DNA of 64,000 nucleotides, taken from the NCBI GenBank assembly GCA_033964015.1, contig CM066912.1, positions 24,339,605 through 24,403,604 of the forward strand, given 5' to 3'. The notes under the pieces were generated by a model. The model was given only the letters and a program-made list of their open reading frames with translations. It made no database searches and was not told the origin of the DNA. Of the stretch, positions 1 through 15,000 are shown piece by piece. The translations under genes and the position numbers were made by a program. Numbering within the stretch: the first letter of the stretch is position 1; the number at the start of each line of letters is the position of its first letter. This DNA comes from Scolanthus callimorphus. Its lineage: Eukaryota > Cnidaria > Anthozoa > Actiniaria > Edwardsiidae.

Positions 1-79
1 TAAAAATGATTCCTATGTATAGATGGATAGTTATTCTACTCGGTTCGTCCTCATTTTGTTTTGCAATTGTGTTTTATAG

Positions 80-3000
80 GGATTTGGAGGCCGTACAAAG
101 AGCTACTTTCAGTTGTTGAGAAAGCGGTCTGTCAAAAACGGCCCGAGTTCTATCACGATTTGGAAGTTGCACTCAAGAAATTCAAGCCCGATTTTATCTC
201 TTTGTTAAACAACCCGGTAAGCACCTAATTGGGAAATATGTGTACGTTCTATCTGCTGCCTAATTCAAGTATAAGATAATTGTATTTTTTGGAAGACTAA
301 AATAACAAAATAAACTAACAAAGTTTATCTCAACTAAGTTAAGTTAAGTTATGGAGTGTAGCAATGCTTTATACCACAATTTTTTAGACTTTTCGTCACC
401 TCAATATCCAGTGCTGTCAGAATGATTTTAAACAGGTGGTATTCAAAAAAGTAGCTGGCCCAGTTTGGCTAATTTCAGTGGCTCAATTATAGTTTTCGCT
501 TGCATCTAATGAAACGTAAGCTTACTTAGCTAGCAGTGAAAATATAAAATAGCATTAAGTACCCGGTGGAGCTCCAGTGGTTGCCTGCATGTTTTCACAG
601 CACTGAATATCACATGAAAATATGGTCATTACCATAATGTAGCAAACCCCTCTGAAACCCCAGGGTTCTTCTCCTCCTAGTCTGAATTTCAGATGTCCCT
701 TCACTCTCGATCACACTTTGCAAGAGGAGACGTCTGAATTCACCTCAAGATGTTCTCATCCATTACATAATTTACTTATCCAAAATCGGTTAGTAGAATC
801 TGATTGGTTGTGTTTCACAATAAGACATGCAGGCGAACGATTCCATGACAACACTCTCTCCCGGCCCCAAGCAATAATACTTGTGAAAATCCCAAGCCAG
901 ACAACCAGGTGCCACAACTGTTGAAGAAGGCATCTTGGAAACGTAGTAGAAAATAGCAGTTTTTACTTGACTGTGATTACAATGAATACGGAAATCCTGT
1001 TGTGAATTCAGACGTCTCCTTTCACAGAGTGAGGTACGATCGAGAGCAAAGGGACGGCTGAATTTTATACCCCTCCTCTGAGCTATGTTTTCTCTACAGG
1101 CAATACAGTAAGCCATGGTTATGCATTGCGCTCTGGCCAACAGCAATCCAACCGATATCAAGGAAACACTTCCAGGCTTAATGATTTTGTAACTCTCCGC
1201 TTTCAGTAATTTTTTCATTGTCTGTTATAACTGTCTGCTTTTGTAATTTGTAAATTGACACCCTGCTGTAATTCAGACTTTGTTCTGCGAGAGTGGTACA
1301 ATAAACTAGTATTAATATTATTATTATAATTTCAGCCATCCCTTTGCTCTTGATTGTACCTCACTTTGTGATATCCTCCTCTTTACATTGCTGTTTTTGC
1401 TCACAAATCAAATGCTTCATAAAATCCCTGATTTTCACCTCACAGGCCAAAAATCAAAACCACAGGCAACAAATCAAGAATGCCAATACAGAAGGCATCA
1501 TCCTTAGTGGACAACAAGAAAAACTCAAGTTACCTGAACAGTTTATCCAAGAAGCACTGATTATCAGTGACATCTTGAATCTGAACGAGTACACTAGTGC
1601 TGAGCTGTTATTAGCTGGGGAACAACAACAGCCTAATTTCCCGGGATTGACAAGGGGTCTAGTGGCAGTACTGTTGTATCACGATGGGCGTCGGTGCCTC
1701 GTCAGTGCCCTGAAGACACTTATTCAAGCCAGGGAGGGGTTGACGTGGACCCTTGGTCTCAATGATGATCTTTGTGAGCTGATCACTAAGTTTACAGAAG
1801 AACTCAGAGAAGAAGGTAAAAAAAAGTTTTTTGGTTATGCATGCTGCAGGTCCTAAAATCAGGGCATCTGGGGAAGTGCGGTAAAAAACGGCAAAAAAGT
1901 GCGGAAAAGTGCGGTAAAACGGTGAAAAGTGCGGTAAATTATTTTCTTTAATTTGAAGGTATGTGCTTTTGGGGATCATAACGAGTCCTGTTGATTTGCT
2001 ATTTGTTTTGTCATTTTTAAACGTATTTTCGTTGAAGCTGATGTAACAGCTTACTTATTAAACTTCAATATTTAGGTCAAGAACAATGGAAAAATGCAAA
2101 AAAGAAGGGCTCACCATGCTTGCTTGCGTGGCATCAGTCTTTAAAACTCAAACCCCTAAAATCACTAAGAGCGCCTATTTCTCCATACAATCAACTCCCG
2201 CATGCGTTGTTCATAACAATAGAGCAGATTTCGTATGACTGTGAAAAGTACCGCCACAAAGCTGTTCCGCAGCTTTGCGCGACCGTACCGCGACTACGCG
2301 ATTTCATTGGCGATTTCATTCCATTTACAGCAGGCCAGGTTCCGTACCGCCACCGCGACAGTACCGCGGCGCACCGTGGCATTTTTCACAGTCATACGAA
2401 ATCTGCTCTATCTTGCAATAAAGTTCTCCAAAATGTAAACTTCGTGCTTTGTCATCACCATCTTAATCTAGGGTAAATCGCTCCGGCAGTTTCATAGGAT
2501 ATTTACGGCGTTTAAACAAAATTCTAAAATCCAACGTTTTTCGTTCTCCTGCTATTTTGTTTCCGCTAAATACTTGACCAATTTAGCAAATAAAAGTCGG
2601 GGTCACCGAAAAACGTTTTATTTTACCCATTTCTTACAAGATCAGCTATTGGCTTATTTTTCATCTCAAACTACCATCCAATTACAGATCTCCTAATTGA
2701 TGGTTTCTCGTACTTATGCTCAAACGGTCTGCTGTGGAATGCCTGGTATTTTTTGCATTCGGTGGCGATCGTATCGGAAGAAAATGGTGGAGTTTTCAAG
2801 GTTTTGCGCTTAATACTTCAGCATCAACATAATTTGTTTTTTTGCTGATTTTCACTGCTGTTGTTTATTTCACCTTTCAGGATTAACAGCAACGATACTG
2901 AAGCAACTGGAGGAAATCAATGTCCAGTCAGAACTGGACAAATTACAGAAGGGTCAGGCAATAGGAGACGAGCACCATAAATGCCAGCTGATAGATTTCA

Positions 3001-6000
3001 TTACCGACCAGCGACAGCTCCTTGCTGAAAGCCTCTTTTGTTTCTCCTGTCAATCACCTTTGCCGAGAAGTGACTGTCTCCAGCTAGTGTCCTTCCTAAA
3101 GAAGTGTCAGTCTGACGAGGTTGATGGGCGTCTAGACAGCGTGACATTGACCTTGCTAATGGCCATGTTGTATTGCCTGAATGTGGACCCTTTAGATGAT
3201 GCTAATGAACTACAGACTTCATTGAATGGTAATGGTTTATATTATGAGTCCACCATGGGTGGATCAAGGGGGGGAGGGGAGCAGCAGTCCCCCTTTCTTG
3301 AAGGATTTCCCTGACACTTTTACTGTATTTCAAAGGGAAATGTTCTGCCCAACTATGGAATGCATTGCCCTAAGATATAAGGCAGTCATCATCTCTGGAA
3401 ATTTGAAAACTTTCATAAAGACTTTAGGTTTTGGGCTGGCTTTTAGTTGAACCTTGTTATTTAAACTTCTTTGTGAATATTAGCCTGAAAACCCTGTTAT
3501 CAACTGGCATTCTTAGCACACTTTAATTGTTTATGGTTTGAATCAAATCTAGTTCCAAAATATACCTAAAACTCTTGGATGTTTAAACAAGTTATCTATA
3601 CAACACTGTTTCATTATGGACTTGTTTTATGATGGTTGGAAGTGAACTTTTCTACCAAAATTGAAAATTCCACCAAGACAGTAGACCCATCTGACCACAA
3701 AGGATGCTGGGTAATGGGGCTTCAAGTTCGTAAAGCACATTTGTAAAGCACTTATTAAGTGCTGTAAAAGGCCTACCATGTTATTATTATTATTTGATTA
3801 ATATTATTACATTACTCGTGGAAAGGCCCCAGCCTTTGCCAGGGTCTTCTTCCGAGTGACCCGCTATCTTGAAAGACCCTCGGAACGAGGTTGGGGCTGC
3901 TGTGGTTGGGAACATGCCACAGGGTACCCACAAAGAGGTACAGTTATACTTTATCACTTTGTGCTGTTGCAGAAAACTCACTGCCATTGTTAGCTGATCA
4001 GACATTCATCACAGAACTCCACCCCGAACTTTGCTCAGTCCTTGGTTGGCAGAATCCAGGTTATTAACCACAGTCCAGTTTGCTTGGGCCTTGGTTCTTC
4101 GATCCTGTAGCCAGTGGGCCAGTCTTGTTGTGCTGTGGACATTTTAGAGGATGATGAGGCAGTGCTCGACCTGGCAGTGGAAGGAAAGGTGTTCGCATTT
4201 CTAAGATCTTGTGTTGTGGCTGCTACAAATTTTCATCAAGAGGTTTGTAGTTGATATATTTTATTTGTCGAAGTTGTTCAGTTGTCAATGAATATTGAAC
4301 ATGAATATTTAACATATTTAGCTGAAGGTGACATGATTATCACCAAGACAAAGTCAAGGCAATCCTTAAATGGGCTGTTCCATATTATATCCGTTACCCC
4401 CCTATTGAGGAACCTGGAAATTCCACAGGGGGCGCTGTTTTCCACCCTGGGATTTCCACAGGGTTTGTTGATTTTGACCCTGGACTTTCCACAGAGTCTG
4501 TGATTTCGACTCTGGAATTTCCACGGGGCCATCCATTTCACCCCAGAATTTCCACAGGGTATTCATTTGCAACTGTGGAATTTCCATAGCCCACAAAATG
4601 AGGAATTTCCACAGGGGTTGCTTCAAATTTCCACAGGGGTTGTACAGGAGTCTGGAATTTCCACAGGAGTAGAGCAATTTTTAAAAATTTGGAGTTCCTT
4701 GTTAGGGGTACAGTTTTTTTTTTGGGTACAGCCCAATCATAGAGCCTGAGCAACTTCAGTTATTGCTTTAGTATTATTATTCACTTGACAGTGGCCAATG
4801 AGATTTTAAAATATAAATACCCTGTTTTTCTTTGATTTCATATGTTGATCATATAATAAACACACCTGCACTCCGTAGCTACCTGTTGGTTATAACAAAA
4901 CTCAACCACTCATCTCATGGAATTTCTTATAGTCACTTGAGTAATATTACAGTACTTCTAATATTATGTTAATATATTATACTGCTTGTACTTACATTAT
5001 ACACAGATTTTTTGTTCATGATTAACCATTCAAAATGTCATTTTTCTCCAGGATTACTTTGTTAGAAGGCTGCATTCCCTGGTAACTGGATTTATTGTTA
5101 AAATGCCTCTTAAGGTACAGTACACACTTGCTCTCCCTTACAGCAGTTTTAACTTCTTGAGCAACCTAGGTAGTACAGAAGCCAAATCATTTGCTGACCC
5201 TGCTGTATTTTGCTTGTATGAGTCAAACCTTGTGAGACAATGAGCTTGAAACAGGGCAATAATTTCATTGGCTTAGTTCACAAATAATTATTTTGATGCT
5301 TTGAAAATGTGGGTCGCAATGCAGTGGTTTTAGCTGTACTGGTACATGTAATTATGAGATGTGCATGTTACTCTACATATGTACTTATATTGTCAGGTCA
5401 AAGAACTTCGTAACCATGGAGATGAGGCTGCTCGCATTCTTCAGGCTCATTTGCAGGAAGGACTGGAACCCCCTCAAGACCTGCCAACACATTTTGAAGA
5501 CTTCCTGAGACTGGTAAACTTTGCATTATTATAGAAAAATCTATCGGGCACATATGCTTCCATCTTTAATGCCATGTTTGATGTTGAGAACTGACATATG
5601 AAAACTAGCCTTTGATATTCAATAATACACCTTAATTCTCTTACATACTGTGAAGTTCCGAATAATCATACATGTACATTGTATTTTTTTTGAGAAAATT
5701 TTCCACTCTGTGCAGCCTTATTCGGGCCTGTATGTTTAGTGATTTCAGCCATGTCCACTCTACATGGACCTTATTTGGGCATGTACGCTCATTAACGATA
5801 TAATTTTTCACAGAACTCACTGACAGTGTTATTGGGTTTTGGTTTTCGAATCTGAATTTTAGGGGCGATATTTTTCACTTTTTGAACAAAACAGCTGTGC
5901 TTCATTGCCTGCGAACTCGTGGAGCAGAGAACCTGAAACTAGGCAGACCACAAGCTGTCAGTTCAGCAGATTTGCTCACGAATAGCATGAAAATGGTGTT

Positions 6001-9000
6001 TCTCCACTCTACTATTATTCCACTCTATTATTATTGGCCCTTGGGTGTTTTCCACTCTGTTTATTATTCTGTTCTATACTATTATTGGTTTACTTGTATT
6101 TTTCCACTCTGTACTACTGCGTTGGATCTCCACTAAAAAAAGTATTTTCTGTTGCCATTGCTGTTACCATTGCGGACAATGTTTTCTGTACTTGATCAGT
6201 TTTGATTTGCTCCTTAGATTGGAGACCTGTACAGTACTGACCCAAGTGGCCTGGAGCTAGCCACAGAGTACTGGTGCCCCCCTGACCCTGTGACCACACC
6301 CTTTAGTCCCTACGGCAACCGTACATCCCCTGCCTATCGACAACGCATCTCCTCCAAGCAAGTCAGCCTTAACAAGTTTGTTCACCTTGCTGGTGACTTG
6401 CTTCCATTGTCTTTGTTTGTTCCATATATGGACATGCTGGTTGGATTGACGAGTACACCACAGGGTGCCCATCATTGTTTTAACATGCTGAAAACTACAA
6501 CTAATAATACAGTGACATGGGACCACTTCTTTTCTTCCATCAAACAGTATTATATGGACTTGCGACAAGATGGAGGCCATACAGGTAATGTTGCAAGAAA
6601 GACAAAACAAAAATACTGGATTGCTTTTGACCATTACAATAGGCCTTTTTGCACTTAGAGGTCATGTGACCCGCTCACCCTTAAATTGAGCAGATTCATG
6701 CAAATGATGCTCAGAAAGTGTCTAATTCAGGGCTTGCCAGAAATTGTCTAATTCAGGGCTTGAAATTGTGAGGCTTTACTAATAAAAGAGTTTCTTTCTA
6801 GTCTATGGTGAGGGAAGAGAGGGGAGCCATATGCACCGCCCCCACTTGCCCAATAGAGGGATCACCCCACATGAGCTTGAGGGGCTAGAGGCTGTGCTCA
6901 AGGTCACAGAGAGAGTTGCTGAACAGGTGGGTCCACTTTTCAAGTACCCTACTTGAATCAAACATCACCAGCATGTAAAAACAGTCCCCCAGTAGCAGGT
7001 AAAGAGTTTGTGTCAGCCTCAATTGGCGGATGCCAGCTTTTCTGACAGGACTGCCTTAGTTGAAATTCAGCTGAAGAAAAAAATCTCAACTACAATGAAT
7101 GTTATGAGTACTGCTTTGCTCTAATATCTGCAAATGGTTAGACCTTCCCCATACTAACACATATGCATGTTTATTAACTGGTTTCTATAGGATGAGTAAT
7201 CCAGAATGTATATAGCGCTTAGAGCTTTGAGGATAAGTGCTATATATACTTAATACTATTTTTAATTTGTATTTTTCTCCCAGGATGAAGTTGCTCGTAT
7301 TTCCCTGTGTGAAAGTCAGACATGGCTACCAGTTGCATCACTGTTTGGCCTACTGGGCTGCTCTATTCCTATCAGTCTTAAAGCTGCTATACTAAACACA
7401 CTGTCAGCATTTGCAAAATCACCAGAAATAGCGGCATCCATGTGGCACACTCTGGAACTAGCACAGGTCTTACAGACGGTACAACAGGCTGGACAACCAA
7501 CACAAGATGGAGGGATACAGGTATTTTGAGTTGGTACACATAAAATAGCCCACTTTAAAGGAGCAGTGTCGCCATTTTAGCACACTTTCGGTGATGTAAA
7601 AATATACAAATAACTGATGGATAGCCAAAATAGTAGTCTAGATTTGTTTAGATAGCCCTTTAACTACAAAGAGATCATGATTGTAGCCTTCATGGGCCTA
7701 TTACAGAGCGGATGGAAACGGATTGCAACAATGATTTTTTGAAATCTTGTCAGGATGACAAGTTTTCAATGTTTGAATTTTCATCAAAATGTGCTTGTAA
7801 ATCGGTAGTCTTCCCGCTAAAACTTGCCCACATTGCCTATAAGGCCAATGCCAAGTGATAGAAGTGATTTGAGAATGATTACATACAGATGTAGAGCTGT
7901 ATTTACAAATTTAATGAAAGTCTCCAGATCAAATTTTAGAAAACTGTGCGCAGCGCTATTGGCAAAACGTCCTGTTTTGAATTTTTTTATTAAACATATT
8001 GTGACACAGTTTGCCTCAAGAGCAACTGAGCTCATTGAGGAGGCTTACTCTGAATAGCAATTACATGAAATAGTTTACGCTTTAGTAATGATAATTCTAA
8101 CTAAATTTAAACCACTGTTCTGTAAATTTGTCGCTTTTATATCCGTACTGTTTTGAATTTTGAGTACTGAATACTTGCCATTGCACATTCATTAAGGGGA
8201 GGTCATTCCTCTGAATTGGAATATGGGCTTTTTACGATCATGAAAAAAAATCCTATAGCTATTTATCCATGAATTGATATCAGAAACGTTCTTTGATTGA
8301 AGGCTGAACTCAACGAGTTGGAGTCAAGAAGTGAGACCTACCCTGAGACGCGTTCATTCCTTAAACTACTCGGAGTTCTGACAGATATTCCTGTCCCTCC
8401 CTCCCTTGGTGCAGGCTACCGTATGCCAGGTTTTGAGCCTTATCTCATGTTTGTCAGAGACACTGTTTTCCTGAAGTTTAACTCAAGAGCTTACAAAGAT
8501 CCCAAAGAAAAGGTAACCTGGTACATCCATACATGGCTTACTCCATTTCCTACAGGGTGCGACACTGCTACCATATGGTCGCCAATGGCATCTAAATTTG
8601 GGGGCTTGGCGACTACAATTTTAGAGCTAGTCACCAAATGGCACCTCATCTTTCTGAGTTCAGCTGAGATCCCCGTTTATGTGGCGACTAAATTTGCTTT
8701 CTGGCGACAAAAATGTTTGAATTAGTGGCGAATGGCACATCGCGAAGAATGTTAATGTCTGGCCCTGACCTACCCCATTGCATACCCTGTATTTTCCTTA
8801 TTTTTATGATACGTGTTTTTACAACAAAGCAACAATAGGCCTTTTGCAGTTCGTTTGTCACGTGGTTGTACTGGAGAGCAAAAAAAATTGAAACGTATCT
8901 GATATGTATAGTCTTTTTACCTGCTCATAAAGAACTTAGCCAATTAACTTTGAATATGCCACGTTATCAGTTAAATTTCTTTGTGATTTCGTAAACAAGT

Positions 9001-12000
9001 CAGCTAAAAAGTTTGTTTGCCCTCCAGTCATGCTCGGTTGATTTACCCTCGGAATCTATTCATAGCCTCGTAGCGAAAAATCAAGTACATGACTGTTCAG
9101 CTGCAAATGGCATATTGAAGTAAAAAAAAGGTAAGTGTATGTATGTTAAAGAGCCTGTGTCAGCCGCCATTTTGACAGCATAGCCACATACCAAGTCTGA
9201 GAAAGCATCCATTTCCATCGGCTGATTAAGAGAATATAGAGCAATTGTCTTGATTGAATTTGGTAAATCAAATCTGAAACTTTGATTTTAGATGTTGATT
9301 TAGAGATTTCTGCACGTAATTCGTCTTCTAATATCGAATGAAAACAATAACAATAACAATAACAAAGGAGTGGCTGACATGGGCTCTTTAACATTTTATC
9401 AGCAACACTTACCTTGTATTTCTATTGTTTTTTCTATTGTCTCATTTCAGTGGCAAGTTGCATGCGCAGTTCTGGAGATCATGTTCAAACTGCTGGAATC
9501 CTACACCCCTCAACCTGGGGACTTTGTGGACCAATATGTGGAGGTGCAGGGTGGGGAAAGACATTTAGTCCCTAAGGCCCCTGGTTTCACGCTTATGGTT
9601 CACATGATGAATGAATCGCAGATGCTACAGATGGTGAGAACTCTATTTTAAAGAGCCTGTGTAAGACGCCATTTTGACAGCATAGCAACATACCAAGTCT
9701 GAGAAAGCATCCATTTCCATTGGCTGATTTAGAGAATATAGAGCAACTAGTTGATTCCAGTGAATAAATTCATTCATGCTGTCAGTTTTCAGCAGCAAGC
9801 AACTCAGCTCGGAGTTTTTTTCTTCTTCTTGTTTTTCTCTTGGCGCGCGCACTTGAATGGCTTCCCAGGCACGTTTGTGCGAAGAAACATGAGCTCGGAA
9901 AGATCACGTTTTTGCTAAACAAAGCCTAAAACAACAACATTTGTCCGGGTTTGAGCTACAAATTGTGAAAACAAAACTTATTCAACTTAAATGGACAGCT
10001 CACGTTAAAGAGCCTGTGTCAGCCGCCATTTTGACAGCATAGCAACATATCAAGTCGGAGAAAGCATCCATTTCCATCGGCTGATTTAGAGAATGTAGAG
10101 TAATTTTCTCGATTGAATTTGGTAAATCAAATCTGAAACTTTGTTTTTAGCTGTTGATTTAGAGATTTCTACACGTAATTCGCCTTCTAATTGCGAACAA
10201 AAACAATAACAGAGGAGTGGCTGACACAGGCTCTTTAAATGAAATGGTTTAGATTTCTGGCTTTCATTCACGCAAAATTAAGCTTTGTTTGTAAAGCAAC
10301 GCCAAACATGGCGGACAGCTTCCCCTCGCTAAAAAATGCCTGAATGGCAGCTTCTCTCCTCGCATCGATTTCAAAACCTAACACCAGCTTGCAACAATGT
10401 TCTCGATTGAATTTGGTAAATCAAATCTGAAACTTTGTTTTTAGATGTTCATTAAGAGATTTCTACACGTAATTCGTCTTCTGATATCGAACGAAAACAA
10501 TAAAACAAAGGAGTGGCTGACTTGGTGTAAAATGGCAAAAACGGGTACAGCTTAGTTACTTGGAATAATAATAAATTGCATGGAAAATACTACGGATCTC
10601 ACCGAACTGTCGCACTTCCTTGAAAATTCACGCCACTACCACACCCACACGTCTACGACTCCGCCTACATTCGTCCGTGTTTTGTCTAGATTGTGTAACG
10701 CTGTCGTTTATTGATGTGAATTTACCACGAATGGAAAACCATAAACAAGACATTATTTTAGACAACATTCTTAGTAATTTGTACTTAAGTATACTTTGAG
10801 GGATGATTGTTTGCATTTCCAGCTAATTTAGGCCTTCATAAGTTCATTTGGCGCCGTTTCTTTGACGTTTTTGCAGCGTTCCAAGATAATCCTGTGAAAT
10901 TGGCAGACCGTTGAAGTTCATATGAGCAAAGGAATGTAGGCAAACTTGTAGATGTTTGTGGGCGAGGTAGCAGCATGAATTTCAAACACGACAGTTCGGT
11001 GGGATCCGTAGTATCGTGTTATTTGCTTATGTATGTTGGAAACTGTCATAACCTTTTTCAGATCCTTTCCATCATCGATACAGCTTGTTCCTCCCTGGAC
11101 CAGTTATCAGCAACTGCAGGTAAAGACTCCCACGTATAGTGAATGGGCTCTACCCCCAATGCAAGAACCTGTTTATTGTTACATTACAAAAGCCTCCTTT
11201 GTTAAGTAGAACGAATCGTGATGAAATAAGAACTGAACACAAAGGTGTCCTCTGGGAATGGTTCTTACACCGGAGTTAACCCATGAATGGACGATTCCAG
11301 CTATAATAAATAATAATAAATAAATATAAGTATGCATTTGATTAAGCATTAGAGCACAACTTTCTATGACTTTATCAGCGAAATAGAGCACGTATGATGC
11401 TGGGAGACACGAGAACGTTGTAAAATCACGAGCCGCAGGCGTAATTTTAGAAGAGTGCCTCGACTTGAATTTATTGTTTGTAAGCATTGGAGCGTAATGT
11501 CGAACATGTCCTATTGTCAGATGTCTGATCTCTAAGATGCGGACTGCATTTTTACAAGACAGAAATAACACAAGGAATACTAAAAATGTATTTATTATTC
11601 CCGCAAAAAAATTTCATATGGCCTCCCTTGCAAAGTGGCAAGAACCAATCAGAATGCGGAGGTTATTGCTGTGACCTTTGGAAATATAGAATAACACTGT
11701 TATGCTTTGTTTTGCAGAGGGAAAAGCAGAACTTGAGAAGACGGCTTTGTTATGTTTGCGTATGGTAGAAGTGGCACTTGAAAGACAAGATCATTTTATG
11801 ACCATGTTACGTAGCATCCCTCAGAGCACCTCTGTGTTGCTGACCCCCCTGAATCATCTTGTGATGACCATCAACCCTCAGACACAAGCAGCTGATTATC
11901 TGATGAAAATTACAAGGTATAGACAAAGCTCTGTATTCACTAGAGAACGCTAGGTTGTGTCTTTCAATCCCTTTTGAGCAGGCCGAATGAACTGCAATCG

Positions 12001-15000
12001 TGACACGATGGGCGTGACACGATGGGCGCGACACGATTGGCGCGACACGATGGGTGTGACACGACGGGCGTGACACGATGTGCGTGACACGATAGGCGTG
12101 ACACGATAGGCGTGACACGATAGGTGTGACATAATTGGCGTGACACGATGGGCGTGACATGATTGCCGTGACACGATTGGCGTGTCACGATTTTTTCTTC
12201 CTGCGTTATTGAGAGTTAAACGACCTGCGAATGGTAATGTTTCCGTTTCACCATTGCTTGATTTTTGTGACAAGCGATACGATTTTCACGCGCTGAATGC
12301 AACGAGCCGTGCTATTAGGTGACGGCAACGAGGAAAACAACGGCAAAGGCATTTCAACCGTTTTCTTCTGGACTGGGACGTGAAACTGCTACGAGAACGG
12401 GAACGTGGTTGACGATTTTTGTGATATTTATATTTGATATGATTGCAAGATATGATTGCAAGTCGGCTCGAATTTGTTGCTATCGAGATTGAAATGAGAG
12501 AGAAATTGCAAACGATTGATGAATATTGAGAAATGGGAAAAAATAAGTACACGGAGTTTAGCGATTCGTCGTTCCTGTTTCCGTTCCCCTAAACTCTCTA
12601 TTATCACATCCATCGGATACACGAGGTTCAGAAGCGCCTTTGCCGTACTGCCCCCATGCCATTTACACTTCCTAATGAATGTTTCTGTTATATCTGTGCT
12701 ATTACTTGTAGATATCTGACCTTGTCCCACTCCAGTCCAGAGCTCAGTTTGTCTGCCGTCAAGATTCTCTGCTTGGTCTGTCAGTCCCAACAAGTTCAGT
12801 CACATCTTATTGGAATACTAACTGCCAATAAGGTTCGTCACATAACAGGGAAGGCCGGATAGTGAAATCATGGGACGAAAATTTTCAAATTTCCTCCAGC
12901 ATTTGCAAATACAGTAAATGTATGGGAAAATCTTCCGAGAAAGGAAGGGCCGCAAAACTAGGGAGCGGGGGGCAGAGCTGGTTTCATTCAAATCAATCGC
13001 ACTAATTAAAAGCCATTACACGAATTCTGAATAAAACCTATAGGACTGATTGTAAAGTACCACCGCAGTCACCTTGATATCCTCTCTGATGATTTCCTTT
13101 CTTCATCAGGCCCTGTCCTTGCAGATCCTGATCGGTTTTGTTGACCATCTTGATATCGACGAACCTGAAGAACAGCTGTCCAGAGATTTACAAGAGATCG
13201 GTGAAGGTAAATTCTCAGTCCTTTATCTGAGGACGGTCACTGCCAGATGGTTTATTACGTCATCAGTGGGTCTAACTTCCCCAGAAACTGAATAGGGTAG
13301 GGAAGACGGGACCTTAGGCTCGATTTCCAGTCGTTGTTTGTATTGGTCTGCGATCCTCCCCACAAACGGCTGGATGAATGGTCTCGCTCGCTTGTCATTG
13401 ACGTCACACTGCAGTAGAAGGGAAGAAAAACCTTCAAAAGTCAGTGATTTTCGAAGCCTGTAGTCTGAAACGCCATAAGATCTCTGCCTTGAAGCAAATT
13501 CTTGATTGCTGCAGCTTGAGGGTCGCGAAAGCCTTCGATATTGAACGAATCCAAGGCAGATTTCGCAAGCTCTTCGAAATTGTTGACATCGTCCGCCATT
13601 GTTTAGCCGTTGAGCCTTCGTATTCGGTCAGCGTACTCAACCCGCAAAATGGGGCAGGCTCTTAGCTGATTGGTTGATCGTAACAAAGGCCAGACCAATG
13701 ATCCAGCCGTTGTTGGGGGGACGAACCGCGGGCTCACAACAAGGGCTGGGAATCAAGCCTAACGGGACCTCGGTTTTGTCTCATCCCAAAGACTCGAAAC
13801 ACAGTAGAACAAAGTTCAACTCGCAATATGAACCGTTTCTGTAGTGGATGGAGGCAGGGTTGCCAGAGCGCCGTCCTTGGAACTCGATGACCCGAGTTCG
13901 AGACCCCGCTCTGACTCCTCGACCATTCTTTGTACATAGCCGACTTGGTTTGTCTCCCGGCCAGTTGGGGTTCTTAAATGTGCTGCATGTGTGATACTAG
14001 CTGTAATGGCTGTATATCAGCGGTTACAAGCTACTCTAAAATTCGAGTAATCTTTTTGCCCCAATAATGTTAAATTTATGCCTCTTTGTTTACCTTTCGC
14101 TGTAGAATTCCTAGATGAGAAGTCTTATGGTCCCACCCAAATCCGTAACGCCACGAGACAGAACATTTTGCGCCTGATGCTCTACTCGCTCAACTTCCCT
14201 GCACCAAATCTTGCCCACTTTCTACTGGGGTACGAACTGAGACGACCTGTTTCCAAAACTAACATCCAGCTACCAGGTAAGAATCGAATCTTGTTGGGAT
14301 AAATACAAGCGGTGTATTGTCCCTCAACTATCGTTGTTATCGTGTAAGCTAATCTAAGACCCCGTTCACACGAGACCGTTACTACTCTTCCCAGTAGACC
14401 GTTACACCTCTCGGTTTTTCAGCCAGCCGGCGGCAGTCTAAAATTGATCGCGTGATCACTTTTTTGTACCACGTGATGAGTTGCTTTTGTACCACGTGAT
14501 CAATGTTTGTGGGCGTAAACTTTGAGAGTTCATTGTACGAGGTCTACGCCCAAAACGGTTGATCACGTGGTACATAAGCAACCCATCACGTGGTACAAAA
14601 AAGTTGATCACGCGATCAATTTTAGACTGCCGCCGGCGGGCAGAAAAATTAGAGACCTTAAGCAGCGACGACGATAACGAGGACGACGACGTTAATCGCT
14701 GAACATCGTGTATTCGTTTGATCATATTTTTTCAATATGCAACAACAGTTTGGAATTCGCCGTTGCATTTTAACTTTAATATATAAATCGTCTTCAGGGA
14801 CTCACAAACTAGCTTTGATTTTAACTTTGATAGCAGCAAATTAACATCCAACTGCAATCATATCAAACAAAATTATGACAAAATCGAAAGCCGCGCTCAC
14901 GTTCTCGTCAGACCGTAAAACTTGGCAGTTTCACGTCCTAGTTCTACAGAAAACGGTTGAAATGCATTTGATTTCATACATTTGCACGTGCGCGCTTTGT

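Noticed and set aside
4060..4073. GT...AG stretch that would restore the frame in exon 4 as a 14-base intron
   Set aside because: Far below any spliceable intron length. Residue counts fit a single missing base exactly, and this would not explain the second shift near 4114.
8297..8725. Reading exon 10 through its donor into a 142-residue protein
   Set aside because: Homology to Nup205 stops exactly at the GT donor at 8513; the remainder is MITE 8553-8767.
11807..12273. Overlapping minus-strand frames rich in SCHAHRVTP
   Set aside because: Produced by a 14-bp minisatellite that cycles through all frames; no unique coding sequence on either side.
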